Positions 36,661 to 44,538 of a stretch of 64,000 nt of DNA are shown here, piece by piece. Each line of letters starts with the position of its first letter. The stretch's first letter is position 1. The stretch covers positions 16,642-80,641 of the forward strand of contig NZ_JARGOQ010000003.1 in NCBI RefSeq assembly GCF_029233945.1, in the 5' to 3' direction. This stretch comes from Sneathiella sp. GTDB lineage: Bacteria > Pseudomonadota > Alphaproteobacteria > Sneathiellales > Sneathiellaceae. Under the pieces are notes generated by a model. It was not told where the DNA came from, did not search any database, and was given only the letters and a program-made list of their open reading frames with translations. The position numbers and the translations under genes are program-made.

Positions 36661-38639
36661 TGCCAGCCGTCATGCGCATTCTCGGTTGGAAGGCCCAGGG
36701 CCTCCGGTGTCCCGACCATGAAATCAGTTGCGCGGATTCAGATGGCCAGCCCTTTCCCGTATCTCTCATCCAGATGCCGAACGGCACCGGCAAGACGACA
36801 ACGCTGGCATTGTTGCGGGCGGCCTTATCAGGTGCCGCCGCCGCTCCCGGTTGGGACCGGCATACGATAGCGGAGTTTCGAAAGAGAAACAGCGATGCGC
36901 CTGACGGGTCTTTTGAGGTACGTCTACTTCTTAACGACAGGCGCGCGACTATCGTTATGGAGTTCGATTTCGAGAATGGCCGTGTGGCTTACAAGACTAC
37001 GCACGGACCAGGGCGACGCGACGGATTTCATCCGCCGTCTGATTTCAGGCGCTTCATGAATGAGAATTTCGTCAATTTCTATGTCTTTGACGGTGAGTTG
37101 GCGCAGCACCTCCTCGACAGGGAATACACGGATGCTCAAGTCGTCGTGGAAAACCTGTTCCAGATGAACGCCTTTGATGCGATGGCGCGCAAAGTCGGTG
37201 AGTACTGGGACAGTAAAACGCAAAACGTCAGCGCGACCGAGGAACGCGGACTGGCCCGGCGGCAAAATCGCTTGACCACTCTCAGAAGTCATCTAGCCAA
37301 ATGTAAGCGCGAACAGCAGCAGGTACAGGAAAAGCGAGCGGACATCTCTGCCCAGCTTCAGAAGAAGGAAGATGCCTATCAACAGGAAATCAAAAAGGAA
37401 GACGCACGCTTTCAGGCATTGAACGATGCGGAAACAAAGGTTGAGCGACTCAAGGGAAAGGTCCGCGAAGAGGCGCTGGACGTGCTTGACCGGATGCGTG
37501 ATCCACATGCTCTTTCTTCCTCGTTTGCAACCTCCATGCTGGCCCTCAAGGACGGGCTCGACAGAGTAAAGCTGCCCGAAAGTGCAGCGCGGGAATTCTT
37601 TGAAGACCTGGCAAGTGAGACGGAATGCGTCTGCGGCAGACCGATTGATGCCGAAATCGCCGCGACGATCCGTACCCGCGCAGCTCGATATCTTGGCACC
37701 GAGGATGTTGCGCTCCTGAATTCCATGAAGACGTCAATAAAGGACGCCATTGGTGACGAACCGGATGAAGGTGAGAAAGACCTGAACACGCGAATAGCAG
37801 GTCTGGGATCAGCCGTAGAAGAAGAGCACGAAGCCCGCAATGATAGGGACTCCCTGAGGCTTGAAGCCGAGCAAGCTGACCCCGCCGTCAAGAGCGCCCG
37901 GGATGACATCGAGAGTTTGCGGAGCCAGATCGAGAGTGTTGATGATGATCTGGAAAAGTTTGAGAGCAAGGATCAAACGCAAAACGACGAACGAACATAC
38001 GGGATCGAAATTCTCGAAAAGCGGATAGATGACGCGGAAAGGAAGCTTGCGGAGATCACACATACGCTTACGGAGAAGGCCAGGCGTGACGCCCTGACGG
38101 TCATTATCAACAGTGCGCACAAGAAGGCCCGCGCCGGGATTACTTCGGAACTATGCGACCAGGCCAACGCACGCATATCCGAGTTGATGCCCGACAACAA
38201 CATTTCGATTGATCGGATCGAACAAAACCTGATCCTAGAAGGCCAGGAAGGCGGCAGTGTGGGCGAAACGCTTTCCATTGCATATGCGTTCCTCGCGACG
38301 CTATTTCATCGATCCGACCATCAACTTCCTTTCGTTGTAGATAGCCCGGCTGGCCCAATCGATCTCGCCGTCCGCCCGAAAATCGGAGAGCTTATCCCTA
38401 ATTTGACGGGCCAGTTCATCGCCTTCACGATTTCCTCGGAACGCGCCCGCTTCATCGCGCCGCTTAAGCGCGCCAGTAACACCGATATTCAGTTCATCAC
38501 ATTATTCCGCAAAGGCTCGGACGAGCTTCAACGGGCGGCCCATGAGAAAGGGAACGTTCTGGAGACGGGCGACGGGCTGAACGTTACGGGCGAAGACTTC
38601 TTCAATGCGTTTCAGCTCGAAGAAGAGGAGGCTGTCTGA
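36660..38639 (+). CDS. SMC/Rad50-like ATPase of the Dnd-linked operon
   Basis: A 659-aa ABC-type ATPase. Walker A NGTGKTTT starts at residue 41. A long charged coiled coil runs from about 190 to 480, broken near its middle by TECVCGRPIDAE (Cys323, Cys325), a CxC hook that recalls the Rad50 zinc hook. The head closes with a signature-like GGSVGETLSIAYAFLA and Walker B FVVDSPAGPID (Asp561). It is not DndD, which lies elsewhere in the locus. It overlaps both neighbours by one base. A DNA-loading or sensing ATPase for the helicase is inferred. Confidence 0.8.
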   Translation: MPAVMRILGWKAQGLRCPDHEISCADSDGQPFPVSLIQMPNGTGKTTTLALLRAALSGAAAAPGWDRHTIAEFRKRNSDAPDGSFEVRLLLNDRRATIVMEFDFENGRVAYKTTHGPGRRDGFHPPSDFRRFMNENFVNFYVFDGELAQHLLDREYTDAQVVVENLFQMNAFDAMARKVGEYWDSKTQNVSATEERGLARRQNRLTTLRSHLAKCKREQQQVQEKRADISAQLQKKEDAYQQEIKKEDARFQALNDAETKVERLKGKVREEALDVLDRMRDPHALSSSFATSMLALKDGLDRVKLPESAAREFFEDLASETECVCGRPIDAEIAATIRTRAARYLGTEDVALLNSMKTSIKDAIGDEPDEGEKDLNTRIAGLGSAVEEEHEARNDRDSLRLEAEQADPAVKSARDDIESLRSQIESVDDDLEKFESKDQTQNDERTYGIEILEKRIDDAERKLAEITHTLTEKARRDALTVIINSAHKKARAGITSELCDQANARISELMPDNNISIDRIEQNLILEGQEGGSVGETLSIAYAFLATLFHRSDHQLPFVVDSPAGPIDLAVRPKIGELIPNLTGQFIAFTISSERARFIAPLKRASNTDIQFITLFRKGSDELQRAAHEKGNVLETGDGLNVTGEDFFNAFQLEEEEAV

Positions 38640-39127
38640 TGCTACCGTTCCGGCTACGTTTGGATGCACGTCAGTGGTTCAAGGACCTCCGCGACCAGAG
38701 GGTGTTTAAGACGGATTTCGATGCGTTCTATTTCTGCTTCGTCGCGGGCGTGACAGTCAAACGCAAAGAAGCCGTCCCGCTGGATGAAACCGCCGAACTT
38801 GTGGCGTACTTTCCTGACAGGTACAGCTCGCGCGGCAAGTTGCTCGTCGGATTGTTCCTCAAATCGGAACTTGAGGTTCTTGGCGTGTCGATGGATGAAC
38901 GCCGCGAAGTGCATTCGGCAATCGCGCATCTAGTCACTCCGGAAGCTCCTAATTTTTTGAGCGATGAAGGTGTCCGGGAGTTCAATAAATACGCGCATGG
39001 CGGGTACGAGCAACTTATCGAGTGGTTTGAAGACCGTCCCCGCTCGCTGGAAACATTCCTGCGCTCCTATAAGCGACGAGTAGACGCTGCACTGAACGGC
39101 GCAGATAGCGAATTGGCACATTCATGA
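38639..39127 (+). CDS. Unknown 162-aa protein of the Dnd-linked operon
   Basis: No family is recognised. The visible pattern is an N-terminal basic part, a conserved-looking aromatic core (KTDFDAFYFCFVAGV), a central GKLLVGLFLKSELEVLG, and a helical C-terminus rich in Arg and Phe (REFNKYAHGGYEQLIEWFED, SLETFLRSYKRR). No signal peptide, membrane span or catalytic motif is seen. One-base and four-base overlaps with its neighbours show it is a genuine member of the operon. Confidence 0.7.
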   Translation: MLPFRLRLDARQWFKDLRDQRVFKTDFDAFYFCFVAGVTVKRKEAVPLDETAELVAYFPDRYSSRGKLLVGLFLKSELEVLGVSMDERREVHSAIAHLVTPEAPNFLSDEGVREFNKYAHGGYEQLIEWFEDRPRSLETFLRSYKRRVDAALNGADSELAHS

Positions 39128-40962
39128 CAATCGAAACGGCTCATCAATCCATCACCGTACTCTTCGAACAGAACCAGACATTCGAAGTGCCAAAATATCA
39201 GCGCGAGTATGCATGGGATGCTGATGCAATTGAGGACTTCGTGGAAGACCTCGGCAAATGTGTGAGTGCAAGACATCAGGGAGAAAAGAGAAATCATTTT
39301 TTTGGTGGGATTGTGAGCGCCCGGTTGAACGTCCCCGGCTCAAGCCGCCCGAGTTACGAGGTAATCGACGGACAGCAAAGAATATCGTCCTTTGTTATGC
39401 TGGCCGCGGCCGTTGTGTTTTCGATGAAGGAGATATCGGCTGGTATTGAGGACGACGAGGAGTCTTCTGAAGAAGATGGGAAAGCACTCGGCTATCTACA
39501 GCAAACCATCGCCAAGATCGAATCCTTATATCTGACTCACCGCTATGCGGTGGGGCTTGAGTATAAAGTCGTTCCTAAGCTTACGCTTTCGAAGGCGGAC
39601 AATACGTTTTTCCAGGCGATTCTGACAGGAGGCGATCCTGCGACCGAGCGCCCCTCTCACGAGCGGATCAAATTTGCCTGGAAGCGTTTGAAAGCATTTC
39701 TGTCATCTGAACTCGAAGGCGAGAAGACTGCTTCGGGGCAGGCGACCAAGCTTCAATACCTGATTGACCATGTGCTCGCCGAGGACTGCACGGTTATCTT
39801 CATGTGGTCCGACAATCGCTCAGAAGCCTACCGCATTTTCCAGGTGCTCAATGACCGGGGCGTGAGTCTAACAAATGGTGATCTGCTGAGGGCGAGGACC
39901 CTCGAACTGCTCGATCATGCGCCAGTCGCTGCCACCCAGAACGAGCTGGCCGAGCGCTGGGACAGCACACTGGCATATCCCCCTACGTCGATTGACGATT
40001 ACCTGCTCTGGTACTTCGGATCTTATGAGGGCTACAGGCCCAAGCAATCCGATGTAACTGATAGTTTTATGGTGGTCCGTTTTGCCGAGTCATCGCTTTC
40101 AAAGCCGATAACTCAGACGCAGGCTGGTAAGGTTTTAGGTGAGGTAAAACGGCTTGACGATGAATTTGCACTCTTGAACCAGCTCAACAACGGCGAGTGG
40201 CCCTACATTGATCAGGTCGGTGTCACGCAATGGGACGTAGAGCGATTAAACCTACTGGTCGGACATCTCAAACATACAAATGCGATGCCTCTGCTCATGG
40301 CTCTGCAGTTGCTCGAACCAAAGCGGTTTGCGGAAGCCGTGGCGTCATTGGAGCGGTTTGCGTTTCGGTACAAAACCATAGGCAACGCTCATATCAGCCC
40401 GGCGACCAAGTTATATCATGAGCACGCACTGATCATTCGGAAAGACCCGACCAGCTACAAAGTCGGAACGCTGCGGGCAGCACTAACAGAGCTGATTGAA
40501 AAGTATGCTTCGGGCAAACGCTTTTCAGCAGCCGTCAGTGAACTCACATACTCGATCCGTGGCGGTAATGGTCATATCAGATATCTGCTCATCACGATTG
40601 AAGACTACCTCCAATGGTACGATGAGGGTGCCAAAGGTGCTCCTGTATGCAAAGACAAGACGCGGGTATTGGATATCGCTAACACGACCTTGGAGCATAT
40701 TTATCCGCAAAAGCTCGATTCCAAGGATAGTGTTGCCGAACTGGAACCGGCCAAGCATTTTCTTGGAAATCTGACCATCCTCGGTCCGGACGATAATGAT
40801 GCCGCTGGGAACAAAAATTTCGCCGAAAAGCGCATTGCTTTCGAAGAATCGAACCTTCGCATTAATCGCCAAATCGCGAAGAACAAGTCATGGGCGAAAG
40901 CGGATGTCGATAAGCGCACAACGCTGCTGGCGGAGATAGCTGAGAAGATTTTCGTGCCCTAA
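39124..40962 (+). CDS. DUF262-DUF1524 protein (GmrSD/SspE-like nuclease)
   Basis: A 612-aa protein. The N-terminal DUF262 domain shows YQREYAW (25-31), FFGGIV and DGQQR (82-86), an NTP-binding ParB-like fold. The C-terminal DUF1524 domain is an HNH-type nuclease with LEHIYPQ (His525), FLGNLTIL and NKNFAEK (563-569). This pair is the architecture of GmrSD type IV enzymes and of SspE, the phosphorothioate-sensing effector of Ssp systems. Finding it in a Dnd rather than Ssp locus suggests a modification-sensing second effector. It is the last gene of the operon. Confidence 0.85.
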   Translation: MTIETAHQSITVLFEQNQTFEVPKYQREYAWDADAIEDFVEDLGKCVSARHQGEKRNHFFGGIVSARLNVPGSSRPSYEVIDGQQRISSFVMLAAAVVFSMKEISAGIEDDEESSEEDGKALGYLQQTIAKIESLYLTHRYAVGLEYKVVPKLTLSKADNTFFQAILTGGDPATERPSHERIKFAWKRLKAFLSSELEGEKTASGQATKLQYLIDHVLAEDCTVIFMWSDNRSEAYRIFQVLNDRGVSLTNGDLLRARTLELLDHAPVAATQNELAERWDSTLAYPPTSIDDYLLWYFGSYEGYRPKQSDVTDSFMVVRFAESSLSKPITQTQAGKVLGEVKRLDDEFALLNQLNNGEWPYIDQVGVTQWDVERLNLLVGHLKHTNAMPLLMALQLLEPKRFAEAVASLERFAFRYKTIGNAHISPATKLYHEHALIIRKDPTSYKVGTLRAALTELIEKYASGKRFSAAVSELTYSIRGGNGHIRYLLITIEDYLQWYDEGAKGAPVCKDKTRVLDIANTTLEHIYPQKLDSKDSVAELEPAKHFLGNLTILGPDDNDAAGNKNFAEKRIAFEESNLRINRQIAKNKSWAKADVDKRTTLLAEIAEKIFVP

Positions 40963-41030
40963 CGCTATATCGTGGTAACGTTAGAGAAAAAGTGGTTGAG
41001 CCTATTTGATGCAGAATTTGCCGTCATATC

Positions 41031-41709
41031 ACTAAAATTTCCTTCCGTTATTTCAAATATTCACCCTAGATCATCCGCCTTGCGTTGATAATGTACGTCA
41101 GATTTCCTCTTTCACTTCGCAATGTCGAAGACCTTCTTCATGAGCGGGGCATTGATATCTGTCATGAAATAGCCCGTTATTGGCGGAACAAATTTGGCCT
41201 GATGTTTACTCGTGAAATCCGTAAGAAGCGGATTCATCCATCTCACAATTATTCAAATTGGAAATGGCATCTTGATGAGGCCTTCGTAAAGAATAATGGC
41301 GAAACACACTACCTGTAGCGTGCCGTTGACCATGAAGGAGAAGTTCTGGAAGCCTTTGTTTCCAAGCGACGCGATCGCAAAGCAGCAATGGTTTTCCTTA
41401 AGAAACTTATGAAATGGTATGGAAGACCGCACAAATTTGTCACAGATCGGTTGAAATCATATCGTGCGGCTATGAAGACCATCGGAAATGCCGAGGTTTA
41501 AGAGATCGGCCGGTGGAAAATCAATCACTGTGAAAACTCCCATCTCTCGTTCCGGCGAGGAGAGCAGACAATGCTGACATCCAGGCACCTGCGAAGTATA
41601 CGGAAATTTCTATCTATTCACGACACTGTCCAAAATCTCTTCAATCATGAATGCCGCATTGGACAAGTGGCAGCAACATAGTGCGGCATAAGAGTGGCTT
41701 ATTTACGCC
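41031..41709 (+). pseudogene. Decayed IS6-family transposase
   Basis: One frame reads as an IS6/IS26-like DDE transposase but with stops at TAG 41067, TAG 41316 and TAA near 41500. Recognisable parts are IIRLALIMYVRFPLSLRNVE, DLLHERGIDICHEIARYW, WHLDEAFVKNNGETHYL (first Asp), RAVDHEGEVLEAFVSKRRD, FVTDRLKSYRAAMK (second Asp), and ENSHLSFRRGEQ (Glu). A frameshift near 41665 restores the SAA-EW end. No terminal inverted repeats were found. It marks the right edge of the island. Confidence 0.8.
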
Positions 41710-41809
41710 ATTTTTGACATACATTGTCGAGGTCGCATTCGTCTGACAGCACACGCTAAAGCTAAACTCTTCTCGGGTTATTCATATCTCTTAAGAGCAG
41801 GTGCTATTT

Positions 41810-42196
41810 TCAGCCGCCGCCCTTCTTCTTCATGCCCTTACCGGAGCCTGAACCCATTCCAGACCCGGACTTCATACCCGAGCCCATCCCGGAACCGGAC
41901 TTCATACCTGAACCCGTTCCTTTTTTCATGGGAGGGGTGTCCGGCAGGGTTATGCCTTGGTTTTTGGCGCGTTCCTGCATCTGGACATGATGTTCAGCGC
42001 GGATCTGTTCACGCTCCTGTTCCGTCTTGGCGCTTTTCATCCGCTGTTGATATTCCATGCGTTCCTGCTCCGTCATCATCTGACTGCCGTAAACAGGGTG
42101 CTGCTGTGCCTTCGACGACATGGCAAGAGGAGCCATCGTCCCAAGGACCAATGCAGAGGCAATCGCGAGGGAAGCGACAGTTTTATGTTGAATCAT
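41810..42196 (-). CDS. Met/Gly/Ser/Lys-rich secreted small protein
   Basis: A 128-aa protein with a signal peptide (MIQHKTVASLAIASALVLG, cut near SKAQQ). A charged helical middle (TEQERMEYQQRMKSAKTEQE) is followed by a C-terminal tail of near-identical GSGMKSGSGM units ending in KKKGGG. No known domain. Exported proteins with such charged QERM segments are common near metal-stress genes; the Met-rich tail could bind copper, but that is inference. Confidence 0.7.
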   Translation of the reverse strand: MIQHKTVASLAIASALVLGTMAPLAMSSKAQQHPVYGSQMMTEQERMEYQQRMKSAKTEQEREQIRAEHHVQMQERAKNQGITLPDTPPMKKGTGSGMKSGSGMGSGMKSGSGMGSGSGKGMKKKGGG

Positions 42197-42235
42197 TTCA
42201 CTCTCCTTAATATAAAATGCGCTAGCGTAGCACTG

Positions 42236-42379
42236 TCAGGCTTCTGTCACCTTGAATTCGTCTTTATCCAAGTCGACGAGGGCCAGATTAGCTCCATGCC
42301 GTGTTATTTCTTCCGCCATTTTCCGCCCCAGTCCTCGTGCAGAACCCGTTATGACAATCGTCTTGCCATCTAAATCCAT
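42236..42379 (-). pseudogene. Truncated short-chain dehydrogenase (N-terminal remnant)
   Basis: A 47-codon ORF that is clearly the N-terminus of an SDR: DGKTIVITGSARGLGRKMAE with the NAD(P)-binding TGxxxGxG pattern, then NLALVDLDKDE, and a stop where about 200 more residues are expected. The region beyond the stop belongs to another gene, so the rest is deleted. It lies just downstream of the phasin gene. Confidence 0.7.
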
Positions 42380-42543
42380 TATACTTCTCGTAAAGACTTG
42401 TCGTTACGTGATTTCGGGCTGTACCCGAGTGACCTTTTCGCATCCACACAAGTACTTTCATATACAATCTTCGAAATGCCAGAAGCCGTAACTTGCTGAC
42501 GATTGTGATGCTCATGCAGCGTATGGGAATTACTTCAGCAACC

Positions 42544-42927
42544 TCAGTCTTTCCTGTCTTGCTTCTGACCGTCTTCCGCTTCGCCTGGAGTCCCTTGTTG
42601 ACCCAAGGCCTTTTGGCTGAGCTCGGCCATCTCAGTAATCTCGCGCTGATAATCTTCGACCGTTTTTTTGAAGAAATCTGAGTAGGCGGCATTCAATTCC
42701 ACCGGATTGGTGCAAGTCGTGAGTTGCTGCAGTAACGCGGCGTCTTTCTTGAACCGCTTCGTCAGAAAGGCCGTCCATTGCTGGTTCATCTCCAGCCAAA
42801 CCGCAACGGGATTACCGCCGGACGCCGAGACTTCGTTCATTTTCGGCATAAAAGCATTCAACATCGCGGCCGGATCAAACCCGGAAGGTTGCGAGGAAAT
42901 GCCAGCGTCTTGTGGTTTTTTGGGCAT
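42544..42927 (-). CDS. Phasin family protein
   Basis: A 127-aa amphipathic protein. NPVELNAAYSDFFKKTVED and FLTKRFKKDAALLQQLTTC match the phasin domain, which coats polyhydroxyalkanoate granules. Helical throughout, with a disordered Gln/Gly/Glu-rich tail. An FNR/FixK-like box lies 70 bases upstream of its start, suggesting oxygen-dependent expression. Confidence 0.8.
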   Translation of the reverse strand: MPKKPQDAGISSQPSGFDPAAMLNAFMPKMNEVSASGGNPVAVWLEMNQQWTAFLTKRFKKDAALLQQLTTCTNPVELNAAYSDFFKKTVEDYQREITEMAELSQKALGQQGTPGEAEDGQKQDRKD

Positions 42928-42996
42928 GACTAATTCCGCTCTCGTGCTAGTTCAGGATAAATTAACCATATTTTACGCCCCTTGGCTTAAACGGCA

Positions 42997-43010
42997 TTGA
43001 CTCAGATCAA
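42997..43010. promoter_or_regulatory. FNR/FixK-type box upstream of the phasin gene
   Basis: TTGAC-TCAG-ATCAA, differing at one position from the TTGAT-N4-ATCAA consensus. It lies 70 bases from the phasin ATG and about 310 from the divergent methyltransferase gene. The rest of the 390-base gap (42928-43317) shows no gene. Confidence 0.55.
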
Positions 43011-43317
43011 TCATTTACTCGAATGGGTGCTACATCGCTTTTGAACAGCAAAGCCGCATTTTCCTTAGCTTGCTGCAAGAAAGACATTTCAGCCACCTAA
43101 TCCTTTTCCTTGACGCTCTTCTGACACATCCGGTTTTTGTGGATTGTACTAAAATGACAAAGGCAATGTCGGCATTGCGCATTTTTTAGGAGCTCTTACT
43201 TGCAAATATGAGAAGATACCAATATGCCGTTAATAGTATACATCTGTAGGGAGCGGTCTGTATTCTCTCCGCACCGGGGGGCCGACATTTTTTAGCGAGA
43301 AAGGAGAGGCGGGACAA

Positions 43318-43977
43318 ATGAGCGATGGCATTGACGGGACGGAAACTGGTGACGCTGTCGGAACATCTTCTGAGCGCCGCACTACATGGGATGAGCGCTA
43401 CGCCGCGCCCGGCTTCTTGTTTGGAACCGCGCCAAGTACATTTCTCGTAGAACAGAAGAATTATCTTGTCCCGGATACAACGGCTCTGACGGTTGCTGAT
43501 GGTGAGGGGAGGAACTCCGTTTTTCTCGCTGAATGCGGTCTTAAGGTAACTGCCATGGATGCCTCTGAGGTGGCCGTCGAGAAGGCGCGTGCCCTCGCAG
43601 ACGCGCATGGTGTCTCTGTTGATTTTCATAAAGCTGACATTTTTGACTGGGACTGGTCTGCTACTACCTATGATTTTGTGGTTGGTATTTTCATCCAGTT
43701 TTTATCTCCGGATGATCGCAAGGCGGTTTTTGCTGGAATGAAGAGAGCGCTGAAGCCGGGTGGCGTCCTCCTGCTTCATGGTTACCAGCCTGCGCAAGTT
43801 GATTATGGTACCGGAGGGCCGCCCCACCGGGAAAACATGTACACCGAAGCCTACTTGCGCGAGGCGTTCGATGACATGGAGATTCTTCGTCTCGCATCCT
43901 ATGACCGCGAAATTGCCGAAGGAACAGGACATGCCGGTATGTCTGCCCTCATTGATCTTGTCGCTCGCAAGCGTTAG
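43318..43977 (+). CDS. SAM-dependent methyltransferase
   Basis: A 219-aa class I methyltransferase. Motif I is LTVADGEGRNSVFLAECG, with the acidic post-I residue in KVTAMDASEVAVEKA, DFVVGIFIQFL as motif II/IV, and LKPGGVLLLHGY as motif III. WDERYAAPGFLFGTAP at the N-terminus resembles TehB/thiopurine-type methyltransferases involved in oxyanion detoxification. GGAGAGG precedes the ATG. Substrate unknown. Confidence 0.82.
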   Translation: MSDGIDGTETGDAVGTSSERRTTWDERYAAPGFLFGTAPSTFLVEQKNYLVPDTTALTVADGEGRNSVFLAECGLKVTAMDASEVAVEKARALADAHGVSVDFHKADIFDWDWSATTYDFVVGIFIQFLSPDDRKAVFAGMKRALKPGGVLLLHGYQPAQVDYGTGGPPHRENMYTEAYLREAFDDMEILRLASYDREIAEGTGHAGMSALIDLVARKR

Positions 43978-44101
43978 ATAATCCATGTGCGCGCTGCCCA
44001 GTGTTATCGGTGCCTTCACTGCCGGGGCCGCTGACTGACGCCGAAAGCAAGGACGAAGGCATGAGCAACTTTCTAAAGGACCTCAGAAGGAGGATAAACT
44101 T

Positions 44102-44491
44102 ATGACCTATTATTTTGCCAAAACGGTCTCCGGCAAGAACTTCGACGATGTGATCGTTCAGGTGACCGACGCTTTGAAGGACGCGGGCTTCGGTATCCTG
44201 ACCGAGATCGATGTGCGGGCGACGATGAAGAAAAAGATCGGAGAGGATTTTCGGGATTATTGCATTCTTGGAGCCTGCAACCCGCAGCTGGCGCATCAAG
44301 CGCTGCTGGCCGAGGATAAAATCGGTACGATGCTTCCATGTAATGTTATCGTCCAAGCCACTGAAAATGGTGACATCGAAGTGGCTGCCGTCGATCCGGC
44401 GGCCTCGATGCAGGCGGTTGATAACCCTGAACTGGCACACATTGCTGAGACTGTTGGTGACAAGCTCAAACAGGTTATCGACAGGCTCTGA
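44102..44491 (+). CDS. DUF302 protein
   Basis: A 129-aa protein matching DUF302: start YYFAKTVSGKNFDDVIVQVTD, then GFGILTEIDVRATMKKKIG, YCILGACNP (a conserved CxxxACNP-like segment) and LLPCNVIV-like MLPCNVIVQ. No signal peptide, so cytosolic. Function is unknown; members are common in sulfur-oxidising and metal-stress loci. AAGGAGG lies upstream. Confidence 0.88.
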   Translation: MTYYFAKTVSGKNFDDVIVQVTDALKDAGFGILTEIDVRATMKKKIGEDFRDYCILGACNPQLAHQALLAEDKIGTMLPCNVIVQATENGDIEVAAVDPAASMQAVDNPELAHIAETVGDKLKQVIDRL

Positions 44492-44538
44492 CGGCGTGTC
44501 AGAATGAAGACGCGTCATAGAGCCTTATCCAGCTCAAA

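Noticed and set aside
36660..38639. ATPase read as a second DndD
   Set aside because: It shares only general SMC/ABC features; the DndD-specific sequence and position in dndBCDE belong to the gene at 28539-30502.
40963..41030. IS terminal inverted repeat near the IS6 remnant
   Set aside because: No pair of matching ends could be found on the two sides.
21036..41800. Duplicate of the tRNA-Ser 3' end marking the right island border
   Set aside because: Looked for GGTTCGAATCC-like sequence near the right edge and did not see it; a large serine recombinase would not be expected to make one.
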